This document shows positions 8,508 through 17,296 of a DNA stretch of 64,000 bases, one piece after another. The notes under the pieces were generated by a model. The model was not told where the DNA came from. It worked only from the letters and a program-made list of their open reading frames with translations, and did no database searches. Location of the stretch: the NCBI RefSeq assembly GCF_017876115.1, contig NZ_JAGINO010000008.1:62001-126000 (forward strand), written 5' to 3'. The DNA comes from Azospirillum picis. GTDB lineage: Bacteria; Pseudomonadota; Alphaproteobacteria; Azospirillales; Azospirillaceae. Both the position numbers and the translations under genes were made by a program. Position 1 is the stretch's first letter. Each line of letters opens with the position of its first letter.

Positions 8508-10919
8508 ATGAAGTTCACGCTGTCCTGGCTGAAGGACCATCTGGAGACCGACGCCTCGCTCGACCAGATCACGGAGAAGCTGACCGCCCTCGGCCTGGAG
8601 GTGGAAGGCGTCCATGACCGGTCGAAGGAGCTGGCGCCCTTCCGCGTCGCCCATGTCGTCTCGGCCGAGAAGCACCCGGACGCCGACAAGCTGCGCGTGC
8701 TGATGGTCGATACCGGCGCCGGCACCCTGCAGGTCGTCTGCGGCGCTCCCAACGCGCGCGCCGGCATGAAGGGCGTCTTCGCGCCGGAGGGGACCTATGT
8801 CCCCGGCTCCGACATCACGCTGAAGAAGGGCGTCATCCGTGGCGTCGAGTCGAACGGCATGATGTGCTCGAAGCGCGAGCTGAAGCTGTCGGACGAGCAT
8901 GAGGGCATCATCGAGCTGCCGGACGACGCCCCCGTCGGCGCCGGCTTCGCCGACTATGCCGGGCTGAACGATCCGGTCATCGACATCAACCTGACGCCGG
9001 ACCGCGCCGATTGCGCCGGCGTGCGCGGCATCGCCCGCGACCTCGCCGCTGCCGGCATGGGGACGCTGAAGCCGCTGACCGCCGGGCATCTCGACACCAC
9101 CCCGGTCGAAGGCCGCTTCGCCAGCCCGATCGGCGTGTCGATCACGGTACCGGAGGCCTGTCCGCTGTTCGTCGGCCGCTACATCCGCGGCGTGAAGAAT
9201 GGTCCGTCGCCGAAGTGGCTGCAGGACAAGCTGGTGTCCATCGGCCTGCGCCCGATCTCGGCGCTGGTCGACATCACCAACTACCTGACCTTCGACGCCG
9301 CCCGTCCGCTGCACGTCTTCGACGCCGACGCGGTGAAGGGCGACATCACCGTCCGCATGGCCCGCGAGGGCGAAACGCTGGCGGCGCTGAACGGCAAGGA
9401 ATACGCGCTGGACGGCGCCATGACCGTCGTGGCCGACGACGAGCGGGCTGAGGCTCTGGCCGGCATCGTCGGCGGCGAGCCGACCGGCTGCACCGAGTCG
9501 ACGGTCAACGTCTTCGTCGAGGCGGCGCTGTTCGATCCGGTGCGCACGGCGCAGACCGGGCGCCGGCTGGGCATCGACTCGGATGCCCGCTACCGCTTCG
9601 AGCGCGGCGTCGATCCGGCAGCGGTCTTCGCCGGCATGGAGCGCGCCACCCGCCTGATTCTGGATCTCTGCGGCGGCGAGCCGTCGGACCTGGTGGTCGC
9701 CGGGGCCGAGCCGGACTGGAAGCGCAGCCTGAGCTTGCGTCCGGGCCGCGTCGCCGCGCTCGGCGGCGTCGACCTGCCGCGCGACCGTCAGGAGCGGATC
9801 CTGACCGACCTTGGCTTCACCCTGGAGGGCGAGGATGCCGAGGGCCGTCTGGTCGTCGGCGTTCCGTCCTGGCGCGCCGACGTTCAGGGCGAGGCCGATC
9901 TGGTCGAGGAGGTGCTGCGCGTCCACGGCTTCGACGCCATTCCGGCGACGCCGCTGCCGCGCGAGACGGTGCTGACCCGCCCGGCCCTGACGCTGAAGCA
10001 GCGCCGCGTGGCGCTGGCCAAGCGCACGCTCGCCGCCCGCGGCCTGTCGGAGGCCGTCACCTGGTCCTTCCTGTCCGGTCCGGTCGCCGAGCTGTTCGGC
10101 GGCGGCCAGCCCGGCCTGCGGCTGGTCAACCCGATCAGCAGCGACCTCGACGTCATGCGCCCGTCGATCCTGCCCAACCTGATCCAGGCCGCCGGCCGCA
10201 ACGCCGACCGCGGCTATGCCGACGTCCGCCTGTTCGAGGTCGGGGCGGCTTTCCGCACGCCGGCGCCCGACGGGCAGGACAGCGTCGCCGCCGGCATCCG
10301 CGCCGGTGCGGCAGTGCCGCGCCACTGGGCGGAGAAGGCCCGCGGTGTCGACGTGTTCGACGCCAAGGCCGATGCGCTGGTGGTTCTGGAGGCGGTCGGC
10401 GCCCCGGCCGGCAACCTGCAGGTCACCACCGATGCGCCGGGCTGGTACCATCCCGGCCGCTCCGGCGTGCTGCGGCTCGGCCCCACGGTGATGGCCCGCT
10501 TCGGCGAGATTCACCCCTCGGTGCTGGAGACGCTGGGTGTCAAGGGGCCGGTGGTCGGCTTCGAGGTGATGCTGGACGCCGTGCCGCTGCCCAAGAAGAA
10601 GGGCGGCACCGCCAAGCCGATGGTCCAGCTCTCGTCCTTCCAGCCGGTCGAGCGCGATTTCGCCTTCGTCCTCGACCGCAAGGTGGAGACCGACAAGATC
10701 CTCCGCGCGGTGAAGGGCGCCGACAAGGCGCTGGTCAAGGACGTCACGGTTTTCGACGTCTATGAGGGGCCGGGTGTCGGCGAGGGCCGCAAGTCGGTCG
10801 CCGTGTCGGTCACCTACCAGCCGACCAGCGCGACGCTGACGGACGAGGCGATCGAAGCGGTCGGCCAGAAGATCGTCGCGGCGGTGGCCAAGGCGACCGG
10901 AGGCACCCTGCGCGGGTGA
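8508..10919 (+). CDS. pheT: Phenylalanine-tRNA ligase beta subunit
   Basis: An 803-residue beta subunit that binds tRNA and edits mischarged Tyr-tRNA-Phe. In order: the N-terminal B1 region (MKFTLSWLKDHLETD), an EMAP-II-like tRNA-binding domain (about 40-150, KHPDADKLRVLMVDTG), the B3/B4 editing domain (about 215-390), the B5 domain, the catalytic-like core, and the C-terminal ferredoxin-fold anticodon-binding domain (about 710-803). A good AAGGAG precedes the ATG. Normal length. A strong terminator follows 40 bases after the stop. Confidence 0.96.
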   Translation: MKFTLSWLKDHLETDASLDQITEKLTALGLEVEGVHDRSKELAPFRVAHVVSAEKHPDADKLRVLMVDTGAGTLQVVCGAPNARAGMKGVFAPEGTYVPGSDITLKKGVIRGVESNGMMCSKRELKLSDEHEGIIELPDDAPVGAGFADYAGLNDPVIDINLTPDRADCAGVRGIARDLAAAGMGTLKPLTAGHLDTTPVEGRFASPIGVSITVPEACPLFVGRYIRGVKNGPSPKWLQDKLVSIGLRPISALVDITNYLTFDAARPLHVFDADAVKGDITVRMAREGETLAALNGKEYALDGAMTVVADDERAEALAGIVGGEPTGCTESTVNVFVEAALFDPVRTAQTGRRLGIDSDARYRFERGVDPAAVFAGMERATRLILDLCGGEPSDLVVAGAEPDWKRSLSLRPGRVAALGGVDLPRDRQERILTDLGFTLEGEDAEGRLVVGVPSWRADVQGEADLVEEVLRVHGFDAIPATPLPRETVLTRPALTLKQRRVALAKRTLAARGLSEAVTWSFLSGPVAELFGGGQPGLRLVNPISSDLDVMRPSILPNLIQAAGRNADRGYADVRLFEVGAAFRTPAPDGQDSVAAGIRAGAAVPRHWAEKARGVDVFDAKADALVVLEAVGAPAGNLQVTTDAPGWYHPGRSGVLRLGPTVMARFGEIHPSVLETLGVKGPVVGFEVMLDAVPLPKKKGGTAKPMVQLSSFQPVERDFAFVLDRKVETDKILRAVKGADKALVKDVTVFDVYEGPGVGEGRKSVAVSVTYQPTSATLTDEAIEAVGQKIVAAVAKATGGTLRG

Positions 10920-10959
10920 TGCCTGCCCGCCAAGGTTGAACAGCCTGCCGATTGAAGAA

Positions 10960-10993
10960 ACGCCCCCGCTTCCGCGGGGGCGTTTTCGTTTCG
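10960..10993 (+). terminator. Rho-independent terminator of pheST
   Basis: AACGCCCCCGC (10960-10970) pairs with GCGGGGGCGTT (10975-10985) around a TTCC tetraloop, followed by TTCGTTTC. This is a textbook terminator 40 bases after the pheT stop. Confidence 0.88.
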
Positions 10994-11287
10994 ACGCCAA
11001 ACAACAGGTGTACCCGCGAATTCAACCGGTTGCACATACGAGCATATGATGAATCGCTGATTGAAGGCGTGAGATTGCATCAGCTAAGGGAAAACCCTAT
11101 TGCCTTGTATTACGGCTAAATGCTGCGCAGAGATGCATGGACCTATGGAAAATCCGGAAGTCAAATTTATCTGTATCCGATAAGCCTGCGGTTTCATCAA
11201 TGTCACGGTTAAGGCACAGGCCAAGCTTGTGTTGCCTTGGTGTTTTCGGACGGGATTGGATTGCACTGAAGGGAGCAGGGGAGGCAA
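10994..11287. other. AT-richer intergenic region before the receiver gene
   Basis: This 294-base stretch is clearly richer in A and T than its surroundings and must carry the promoter of the receiver gene at 11288. Possible elements are TATGAT at 11045-11050 and TTGCAT (11075-11080) with TATTGC 17 bases later, but neither pair is convincing. No coding frame with a ribosome binding site was seen. Confidence 0.4.
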
Positions 11288-11701
11288 ATGGCTGCATCGG
11301 GGAGCGACCGGACAATCGAAAGTAAGTCCAGCAAACCACTCGTCATTGTGGTCGACGACGACCGTTCCATCGTGGAAGGGCTGACGATCCTGCTGGACGG
11401 ATGGGGATACGAGACCGTGACAGCCTTGAGCGCGGCCGCACTGGAGCAGCAGCTCCCCGGCCTTGCCCGGACCCCGAACCTGATCATCGCCGACCATTAC
11501 CTGCCGGCCGGCCGGACCGGGCGCGAGGTGGTGGAACTGCTGCGCAGCCGCACCGGCGTGGAGATCCCGGCGATCATCCTGACCGGGGACAGCACCGCCG
11601 CCCGCCGGGACGAAGCCGAACTGCTGGGATGCCAGCTCCTGCTGAAGCCGGTGCAGGTCGGTCCCCTGCGCGAGGCGGTGGAGTCGCTCTCCCGCCGCTG
11701 A
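11288..11701 (+). CDS. Single-domain response regulator (receiver only)
   Basis: A 137-residue CheY-like receiver with no output domain. Conserved positions are present: the acidic pair in VVDDD (about 22-25), the phospho-acceptor Asp in LIIADHYLP (about 68), Thr in ILTGD (about 98) and Lys in LLLKPV (about 118). Such proteins pass phosphate on or bind a partner directly. A good AGGGGAGG site precedes the ATG. Its partner kinase is not adjacent; it is convergent, 8 bases apart, with an HD-GYP response regulator, which hints at but does not show a link. Confidence 0.85.
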   Translation: MAASGSDRTIESKSSKPLVIVVDDDRSIVEGLTILLDGWGYETVTALSAAALEQQLPGLARTPNLIIADHYLPAGRTGREVVELLRSRTGVEIPAIILTGDSTAARRDEAELLGCQLLLKPVQVGPLREAVESLSRR

Positions 11702-11709
11702 CGGCGGCC

Positions 11710-13473
11710 TTACCGGCCGAGTCCCTCGATTTCCGGCAGGGCCGCCAGGAAGGCATCGACCACCGTCGGGTCGAAGCGCAGACCGCCCAGCCGCCTGATT
11801 TCCGCCACCGCAGCCTCGTGTCCCAATGCCGTCCGGTAGGGACGGTCGCGCGTCATCGCGTCATAGGCGTCGGCGACCGCGACGATGCGGGCGCACAGCG
11901 GAATGGCGGGGCCGCTGCGGCCGTCGGGATAGCCGCTGCCGTCCCAGTTCTCATGATGCGAGCGTGCCACCGTGGCGCCGAGATGAAGATGGCTCGGCCC
12001 CTCGGCCAGATGGCTCGCCTGCGACAGCAAGGCGGCGCCCGCGACCGTGTGGACCTGCATCGCCGCGCGTTCGGCGTCGTCGAGCGGACCCGGCTTGGCG
12101 AGGATCGCCGGGCTGACCACGGCGTTGCCGATGTCATGGAGGATGGCGGCCAGCCCGATGATCTCCAGTGACGTTTCGTCCAGCGACTCGGGAAAATGCC
12201 CGTCGGCATGCAGGCGGCGGGCGATGCATTCGGTCAGCGCGGCGAGGTGCAGCGACCGGCTGAGGCGCGCGGTCCCCTGATCGCCGCCCCTGGCGTCCGC
12301 CGGCTGCGGTTCGGCAGCCGACAGGGCGCCCGGCAAGGCAGGCTGGCCACCCTCGACGAGGTCGGCCAGGGCAGCCAGCGTGCCCTGCTGGACGCGGTGG
12401 AGCTGCTCGTAATGGTGCAGGTTGTCGAACCCGACCGAGATCTTGCCGCAGAACAGCTCGATCAGCCGGCGGTCGAGGTCCGAGAGGGGGCGGCCGGAGC
12501 GCAGGTAGACCACCGTCTCGCGGCCGTTGGGCGTGCGGATGTAGAGCGTGCAGTGGTCGGCGGCATACTGGTGCGCCCGCCGCTCCAGGCAGGCGGTCAC
12601 CGCGTCGAGGACCGGCGCCTCGACATGGCCGGCGGCGAGTTCGTCGATCAGCGCCTCGAACCGTCCGGAGCCGGCGAGCACGTAGAGGCCGTCGTGGTCG
12701 GCGACGCCGCCGGGGCCGGGGTCAGGGCCGCGATCAGGGCCGGGATCGGGGCGGGGGCCGCCGCGTCCCCCCCGCTGCACGCAGAGGATGGCGTCCGGCC
12801 CGACCCCGAGCAGTCCGGAAAGCTGGGTCAGGACGCCGGCGGCGAACAGCTTCATCGAGCGGGTGCGGAACAGCGACGACGACGCCTCGATGATCTTCTC
12901 CAGCCCGCGGCGGTTGGCGTCGATCGCCACGATGTCCTCGTAGGAGCGCAGCGCCGCGACGGTGCTGGTGAAGAGCTGCTGGGCGGTGAGCTGGGTCTTC
13001 GCCTTGTAGTCGTTGATGTCGTAATCGAGGATCACCGCCCGTTCCGGCGCCTGCCCCGGCTGGCCGGTGCGCAGGATGATGCGGACATGGCGGTTGCCGA
13101 GCTCCTCGCGGATGTGGTGGACGAGTTGCAGGCCGGCATCCTCGGTCTCCATCACCACGTCGAGCAGGATCAGCGCGATGTCGCTCTCGCGCGCCAGGAT
13201 CGCCTGCGCCTCCGCCGCCGAATGGGCGGACAGGAAGCGCGCGCGCCGGCCCTTGAAGGCGAAATCCGACAGGACGAGCTTGGTGATCGCATGCACCTCC
13301 GGCTCGTCGTCGACGATCAGCATGGTCCATCGGCTGCCGGGCGGCCCATGGTCGGCCGCCCCGCCTGCGTCGTTCCCGCCGGATTCATCCCCACCGGACT
13401 CATCAAGGAACACCAGCTCCTCGTCCTCGGGAGGTGGGGTGGCGGGGGTGGTGCCTGGATCAGGGTCGGTCAT
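11710..13473 (-). CDS. Response regulator with DUF3369 and HD-GYP domain, c-di-GMP phosphodiesterase
   Basis: A 587-residue regulator. After an acidic, Pro-rich leader (1-46) come a receiver domain (about 48-175; LIVDDEPE, phospho-Asp in LILLDVVM, Lys in DYKAKTQL), a DUF3369 GAF-like sensor (about 190-380), and an HD-GYP domain (about 410-580). The last has the metal-binding HD (HDIGN, about 446-450) and HHENWDGSGYP with the GYP triad near 514. HD-GYP enzymes hydrolyse cyclic di-GMP. One oddity is HDIGN where HDIGK is usual. It is the last gene of a LysR / SH3-protein / HD-GYP run on the minus strand, 30 bases after the preceding stop. A GAGG lies 13 bases before the start. Confidence 0.85.
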   Translation of the reverse strand: MTDPDPGTTPATPPPEDEELVFLDESGGDESGGNDAGGAADHGPPGSRWTMLIVDDEPEVHAITKLVLSDFAFKGRRARFLSAHSAAEAQAILARESDIALILLDVVMETEDAGLQLVHHIREELGNRHVRIILRTGQPGQAPERAVILDYDINDYKAKTQLTAQQLFTSTVAALRSYEDIVAIDANRRGLEKIIEASSSLFRTRSMKLFAAGVLTQLSGLLGVGPDAILCVQRGGRGGPRPDPGPDRGPDPGPGGVADHDGLYVLAGSGRFEALIDELAAGHVEAPVLDAVTACLERRAHQYAADHCTLYIRTPNGRETVVYLRSGRPLSDLDRRLIELFCGKISVGFDNLHHYEQLHRVQQGTLAALADLVEGGQPALPGALSAAEPQPADARGGDQGTARLSRSLHLAALTECIARRLHADGHFPESLDETSLEIIGLAAILHDIGNAVVSPAILAKPGPLDDAERAAMQVHTVAGAALLSQASHLAEGPSHLHLGATVARSHHENWDGSGYPDGRSGPAIPLCARIVAVADAYDAMTRDRPYRTALGHEAAVAEIRRLGGLRFDPTVVDAFLAALPEIEGLGR

Positions 13474-13503
13474 GGCGCGTCGGCCTCGAAGCGGGGACAG
13501 CCA

Positions 13504-14520
13504 TCAGAACGTATCCAGCTCGATCACCGTACAATCGAGTCCGCGTTGCGCCAGCGTGCCGCAGGCGTTGTCGACCTGCAAGCGGGTGAAGGGGGCAACG
13601 CCCACGTCGTACAGCAGGCGTCCCCGGCGGAAGACCGGCCAGACCATCGGCGGCAGGTCGCGGTAGGTGCTGCCGGGGCCGGCGGTGAACTCCTTCCAGG
13701 CGCGCAGCCCTTCGCCGTAGCTGACATACTCGCCGAGCTTGATGCCGTAGAGCATCCCCGGCTCCACCGGCGGCATGCCCGGCAGCGGATAGGCGGCGGC
13801 CACCCCGACGAGGTCGCGGATCGGCGCCAGGGCGTGCGTCCCGGCGGGGAGCGCCAGCGTCGCCTGCCCGTCGGCGGCGCCGAGCAGCCCGACCACGTCG
13901 CCCGTGCGCAGGGTGAAGGACCGGCGCTTGCGGTTGCTCAACACCTCGGTGGCGGTTATCGGGGCGGCGGCGACGACATAGCCTTCCGCCGGGCTGCGGG
14001 CCGCCTTGTCCCAGGCCTCGCGCGGCACGACGGCGGCGCTGCGGTGGGGAGCGGCGGTGTCCGGCCGCTGGGCCGCCGGGGACGGCGCTGCCGGCGGTGA
14101 CGCCTGGCCGCCGCCCGAGGCCGGCTTGGCGGGCGGGCGGGGACCCTCGCCGCCGACCGCCGGGCGCCCGGTCACCATCAGCGCCGGGTCCAGTGAGTCG
14201 GCGGGGACGTAGCCGATGGGCTTGCCGCCGATCGCCACCTCCGTCCAGGCGGTGCCGCGCGGGGTGCCGAGGGCGTTCAGCGCCTTGCCCTGCTTCAGCG
14301 TCATGACGATGCGCGCATCCTCGCCGGGACCGATCCGCACCTCGATGTCGCGGTTCAGCACGACCTCGCCGGTCAGGGGCGCACCGATGGCGACCGGGCT
14401 CTGCGCGCGCGCCGGCGCAGGGCAGAGCGCGCCGGACGCCGCGGCCCACAGCACGCCGCCCGCAAGCAGCAGCCTGCGGAGCCGGGAGGCGCGGGGGAGG
14501 GGAGCCGCCCGCACCGTCAT
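13504..14520 (-). CDS. Exported SH3-domain protein of unknown function
   Basis: A 338-residue protein with a clear signal peptide (RRLLLAGGVLWAAASGALC, cleavage after PARAQ near residue 40). Then comes a bacterial SH3-like domain (about 45-110; IEVRIGPGEDARIVMTLKQG, WTEVAIGGKPIGYVPADSL), a long Pro/Ala-rich linker (about 120-165) and an unrecognised C-terminal domain (about 170-338) with three Cys. Bacterial SH3 domains usually bind peptidoglycan, so an envelope role is likely. Its ATG overlaps the stop of the LysR gene by four bases (ATGA) and has GGGAGGG upstream, which means tight coupling. I cannot name the C-terminal domain. Confidence 0.75.
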   Translation of the reverse strand: MTVRAAPLPRASRLRRLLLAGGVLWAAASGALCPAPARAQSPVAIGAPLTGEVVLNRDIEVRIGPGEDARIVMTLKQGKALNALGTPRGTAWTEVAIGGKPIGYVPADSLDPALMVTGRPAVGGEGPRPPAKPASGGGQASPPAAPSPAAQRPDTAAPHRSAAVVPREAWDKAARSPAEGYVVAAAPITATEVLSNRKRRSFTLRTGDVVGLLGAADGQATLALPAGTHALAPIRDLVGVAAAYPLPGMPPVEPGMLYGIKLGEYVSYGEGLRAWKEFTAGPGSTYRDLPPMVWPVFRRGRLLYDVGVAPFTRLQVDNACGTLAQRGLDCTVIELDTF

Positions 14521-15464
14521 GCCACCCTCCCGACAGCGCCGACAGCGGTGCCTGCGGCGGGAGCGGGCGGCCTGCCACCCAGCATCTGGCGGCCGACGAG
14601 ATCGTGGATGGCGTCGGCCAGCAGCCGCACCGGCTTGGGCGCCTCGCCGCGGGCGCGGTGCAGGGCGATGTCGATGTCCGGCAGGTCGGGGAAGCCCTCC
14701 GCCGCACCGATGCGGCGCAGGCCGGCCGGCACGGTGCAGCACTCCATCGCCGTCACCCCAAGCCCGCCCATCACCGCGCCGTGCACGGCGACGACGCTCT
14801 TGCTGGTGAAGGCGACCCGCCAGTCGCGCCCCATCGTGTCGAGCGCGGCAACCGCGAGGTCGCGGACGACGCAGCCCTTGGGGAACAGGGCGAGCGGCAG
14901 CGGGTCCAGGCGTTCCACCGGCCGGTGGCCCGGCGGCGGCGCGGGATCGAGCGGCGGCGCCACCCAGGCCACCGGCTCCCGTCGTACCAGCTCGCCCGCC
15001 GTGTCGCCGGCCCGGCGGGTGACCAGGGCGAGGTCGTAGCGGCCGCGGTCGATCTCCGCCACCAAGTCGGGGCTGTTGTCGCACACCACCTCGACCATCA
15101 CCTCCGGGTAGGCGGCGTTGAAGCGGGCCAGCACCTCCGGCAGCAGCATGGTGGCGTAGTCGTCGGGGGTGCCGATGCGCACGCTGGCCACCGTCGGGCT
15201 GCGGCGCATCAGCGCCAGCACCTCGTCGTTCAGCGTCAGCATGCGGCGGGCGTAGGCCAGCAGCACCTCGCCGTCGCGGGTCACGCGCACGCCGTGGGTG
15301 TCGCGCTCGAACACGCGCTTGCCGACCGTTTCCTCCAGGCGGCGGACCTGCTGGCTGACCGCCGCCTGGGTGCGGCCCAGCGTCTCGCCGGCGCGGGTGA
15401 AGCTGGCATGCTCGGCGACGGCGACGAAGGCGCGCAGCAGGTCGGTATCAAGGTTGGCGGGCAT
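14517..15464 (-). CDS. LysR-family transcriptional regulator
   Basis: A 315-residue LysR regulator. The winged helix-turn-helix (about 5-64; LLRAFVAVAEHASFTRAGE, then TQAAVSQQVRRLEETVGKRVF) is followed by the two-lobed effector-binding domain from about residue 95 (VRIGTPDDYATMLLPEVLARF). The C-terminus is Pro/Ala-rich and longer than usual. The start at 15464 fits the family N-terminus (MPANLDTDLLRAF); longer in-frame starts would add unrelated residues. It heads an operon with the SH3 and HD-GYP genes and faces a small gene, with a LysR-type operator between them. Confidence 0.88.
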   Translation of the reverse strand: MPANLDTDLLRAFVAVAEHASFTRAGETLGRTQAAVSQQVRRLEETVGKRVFERDTHGVRVTRDGEVLLAYARRMLTLNDEVLALMRRSPTVASVRIGTPDDYATMLLPEVLARFNAAYPEVMVEVVCDNSPDLVAEIDRGRYDLALVTRRAGDTAGELVRREPVAWVAPPLDPAPPPGHRPVERLDPLPLALFPKGCVVRDLAVAALDTMGRDWRVAFTSKSVVAVHGAVMGGLGVTAMECCTVPAGLRRIGAAEGFPDLPDIDIALHRARGEAPKPVRLLADAIHDLVGRQMLGGRPPAPAAGTAVGAVGRVA

Positions 15465-15713
15465 GTCGGGGAACCGGGGGTGGGGCGGGAATGCGGCGGT
15501 CCGGCGCGGCGGGCGGGCGCGAGTGGAACATTTGAAACCGGGTGGAACGCCGTTGCGCGCCTGTTCCAGCGTTCCATCCGGGAGCGGGTCGCCGGTGTCG
15601 GGGCGGGCGAGGGGACATGCGTGACCTTCCGCGGCCGGGAACGGACCGTTCCTTCCTAGCACGGACACCCGGTGGCGGTAAGGGAGGGCGTGAAACGGGC
15701 GGTCCCGACCCAT

Positions 15714-15736
15714 GGTTATCACGAACCGTGATGACC
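15714..15736. promoter_or_regulatory. Probable LysR operator
   Basis: GGTTATCACG-AAC-CGTGATGACC is an inverted repeat matching at 9 of 10 arm positions, and it contains TCACGAACCGTGA, the T-N11-A pattern typical of LysR-type binding sites. It lies between the LysR gene and the divergent 66-residue gene, as expected for an autoregulated LysR pair. Confidence 0.7.
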
Positions 15737-15812
15737 GCATAATGTCTATTCGTTTCCAAGGAATTGAGCGCCACCCCATTGTCGCTTTCCAACCGATCGG
15801 GAGCGCGCGTCC

Positions 15813-16013
15813 ATGTCCCTTCTGTCCATCTGGTCCAGCGCCGTGCTTGAGGCCGCAAGGCTGGAGCCCGTCTCCGCCCCGCCGCCCAGGGTCCCGGAGC
15901 CGCGGCATTTCCGGCTGCCCTACAACCCGCTCGGGCGGCCGGGCGAGGTCGGCCGGCGCCGCCCGCCGGCTTCCGAACCGCTGTTCCGGGACCCGCTGTT
16001 CCTTGAGAAGTAG
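15813..16013 (+). CDS. Small hypothetical protein divergent from the LysR gene (66 aa)
   Basis: A 66-residue basic, Pro- and Arg-rich protein starting MSLLSIWSSAVLEAARLEP and ending PLFRDPLFLEK. A GGGAGCG site 8 bases before the ATG and the position just after a LysR-type operator argue that it is expressed and controlled by the LysR protein. The first 15 residues could form an amphipathic helix; the rest looks disordered. No family recognised. Confidence 0.5.
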   Translation: MSLLSIWSSAVLEAARLEPVSAPPPRVPEPRHFRLPYNPLGRPGEVGRRRPPASEPLFRDPLFLEK

Positions 16014-16065
16014 TCCTGCGACGGCCTATCCTGCCGCCGGCGACCGGAAAGACGGGGGAATGGCG

Positions 16066-17154
16066 ATGGCGCGGGTCTATGTGCTGTACACCGGGGGCAC
16101 CATCGGGTGCGTGACCAACGACCGGGGCGTGCTCTCCCCGGTTGCGGGTCCGGAGTTCGAACAGCGGGTGATGTCGATGCCGGGCCTGTCCGGCCACGGG
16201 GTGGCAGGGTATCCGCAGCTCGGCTGGACGATGGGCTGGTTCGACCGCACGCTCGACAGCTCCAACATGACGCCGGCGGACTGGATCGCCATCGCCCGGC
16301 GCCTGCTGGAAGTCTACGACCAGTATGACGGCTTCGTGGTGCTGCACGGCACCGACAGCATGGCCTACAGCGCCTCGGCCCTCTCCTTCCTGCTGCCCGG
16401 CCTGTCGAAGCCGGTGGTGTTCAGCGGGTCGCAGATCCCGCTGTCCTTCACGCTGAGCGACGCACCGGCCAACCTTATCGGCGCCATCGTGGTTGCCGGA
16501 ACCCTGCCGGTGCCCGAGGCCTGCGTCTATTTCGATACCAAGCTGCTGCGCGGCAACCGTGCCTCGAAGGTCGACGCCAACCGCTATGCCGGCTTCGACT
16601 CGCCGAACCTCCCGCCGCTCGCCACCATCGGCAGCGTGGTCGCCCGCAACGAGGCGCTGTGGCTGCCGATGCCGGGCGCCGACACGTCGTTGACCGAGCC
16701 GGGCAATCGCGCCCGCCGGCTGGCCGCGCTGGAGGCGGCAGCGGCGGCGGTCGCCGATCTGTCCGTGGTGATGCTGTGGCTCTACCCCGGCATCCGCGGC
16801 AGCACGGTGTCGGCGATGCTGACCGGCACCAGCCCGGCGCCCAGGGGGGTGGTGTTGCTGGCCTTCGGCGAGGGCAACGGCCCGACCGACCGGGAGTTCC
16901 TCGACGCGCTGTCGGCGGCGGTGAAGGCTGGCATGGTGGTGATGGACAACACCCAGGTGCAGCGCGGCGCGGTCCTGCCCGGCGCCTATGCCACCGGCCT
17001 CGGGGCCATCGGTGCTGTCGGCGCCTACGACATGACGCCGGAGGCCAGCTACGCCAAGCTGGTCTGCCTGCTCGCCGGCGGCCTGGACACCGAAGCGGTC
17101 AAGGCGGAGATGCCCAGGCCCTTGGCGGGCGAGCTGACGGTGATCGAGGGCTAG
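16066..17154 (+). CDS. L-asparaginase, bacterial type I/II fold
   Basis: A 362-residue asparaginase that hydrolyses asparagine to aspartate and ammonia. It has both catalytic signatures of the family: YTGGTIG near the N-terminus (nucleophile Thr) and HGTDSMAYSASALSF near residue 100 (Thr-Asp pair), followed by KPVVFSGSQIPL. No signal peptide is seen, so it is cytoplasmic and closest to type I (AnsA-like). The ATG at 16066 is chosen because GGGGGA lies 6 bases upstream; the ATG at 16060 is too close to that site. An unrelated asparaginase family member lies at 57804. Confidence 0.9.
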   Translation: MARVYVLYTGGTIGCVTNDRGVLSPVAGPEFEQRVMSMPGLSGHGVAGYPQLGWTMGWFDRTLDSSNMTPADWIAIARRLLEVYDQYDGFVVLHGTDSMAYSASALSFLLPGLSKPVVFSGSQIPLSFTLSDAPANLIGAIVVAGTLPVPEACVYFDTKLLRGNRASKVDANRYAGFDSPNLPPLATIGSVVARNEALWLPMPGADTSLTEPGNRARRLAALEAAAAAVADLSVVMLWLYPGIRGSTVSAMLTGTSPAPRGVVLLAFGEGNGPTDREFLDALSAAVKAGMVVMDNTQVQRGAVLPGAYATGLGAIGAVGAYDMTPEASYAKLVCLLAGGLDTEAVKAEMPRPLAGELTVIEG

Positions 17155-17186
17155 CCCCGCCACGGCCCGGCGGAGGCCAGCACACG

Positions 17187-17266
17187 GATCCACCACCGGT
17201 CGCGGACCGGTCGCTGGCCGGCTGAGGGCCGGCTGAGGGCCGAGCGGTGCCGATCGGTGGTGGATC
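17187..17266. repeat. Long-range inverted repeat between convergent genes
   Basis: Arms at 17187-17202 and 17251-17266 match at 15 of 16 positions (GATCCACCACCG and its complement). The 48-base interior holds a direct repeat of GGCCGGCTGA. It lies between the asparaginase stop and the stop of the convergent PRC-barrel gene, so it may be a two-way terminator or a palindromic repeat. Confidence 0.55.
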
Positions 17267-17296
17267 AGGACATGTCCCGCCTTGCGGGCGTCCGCC

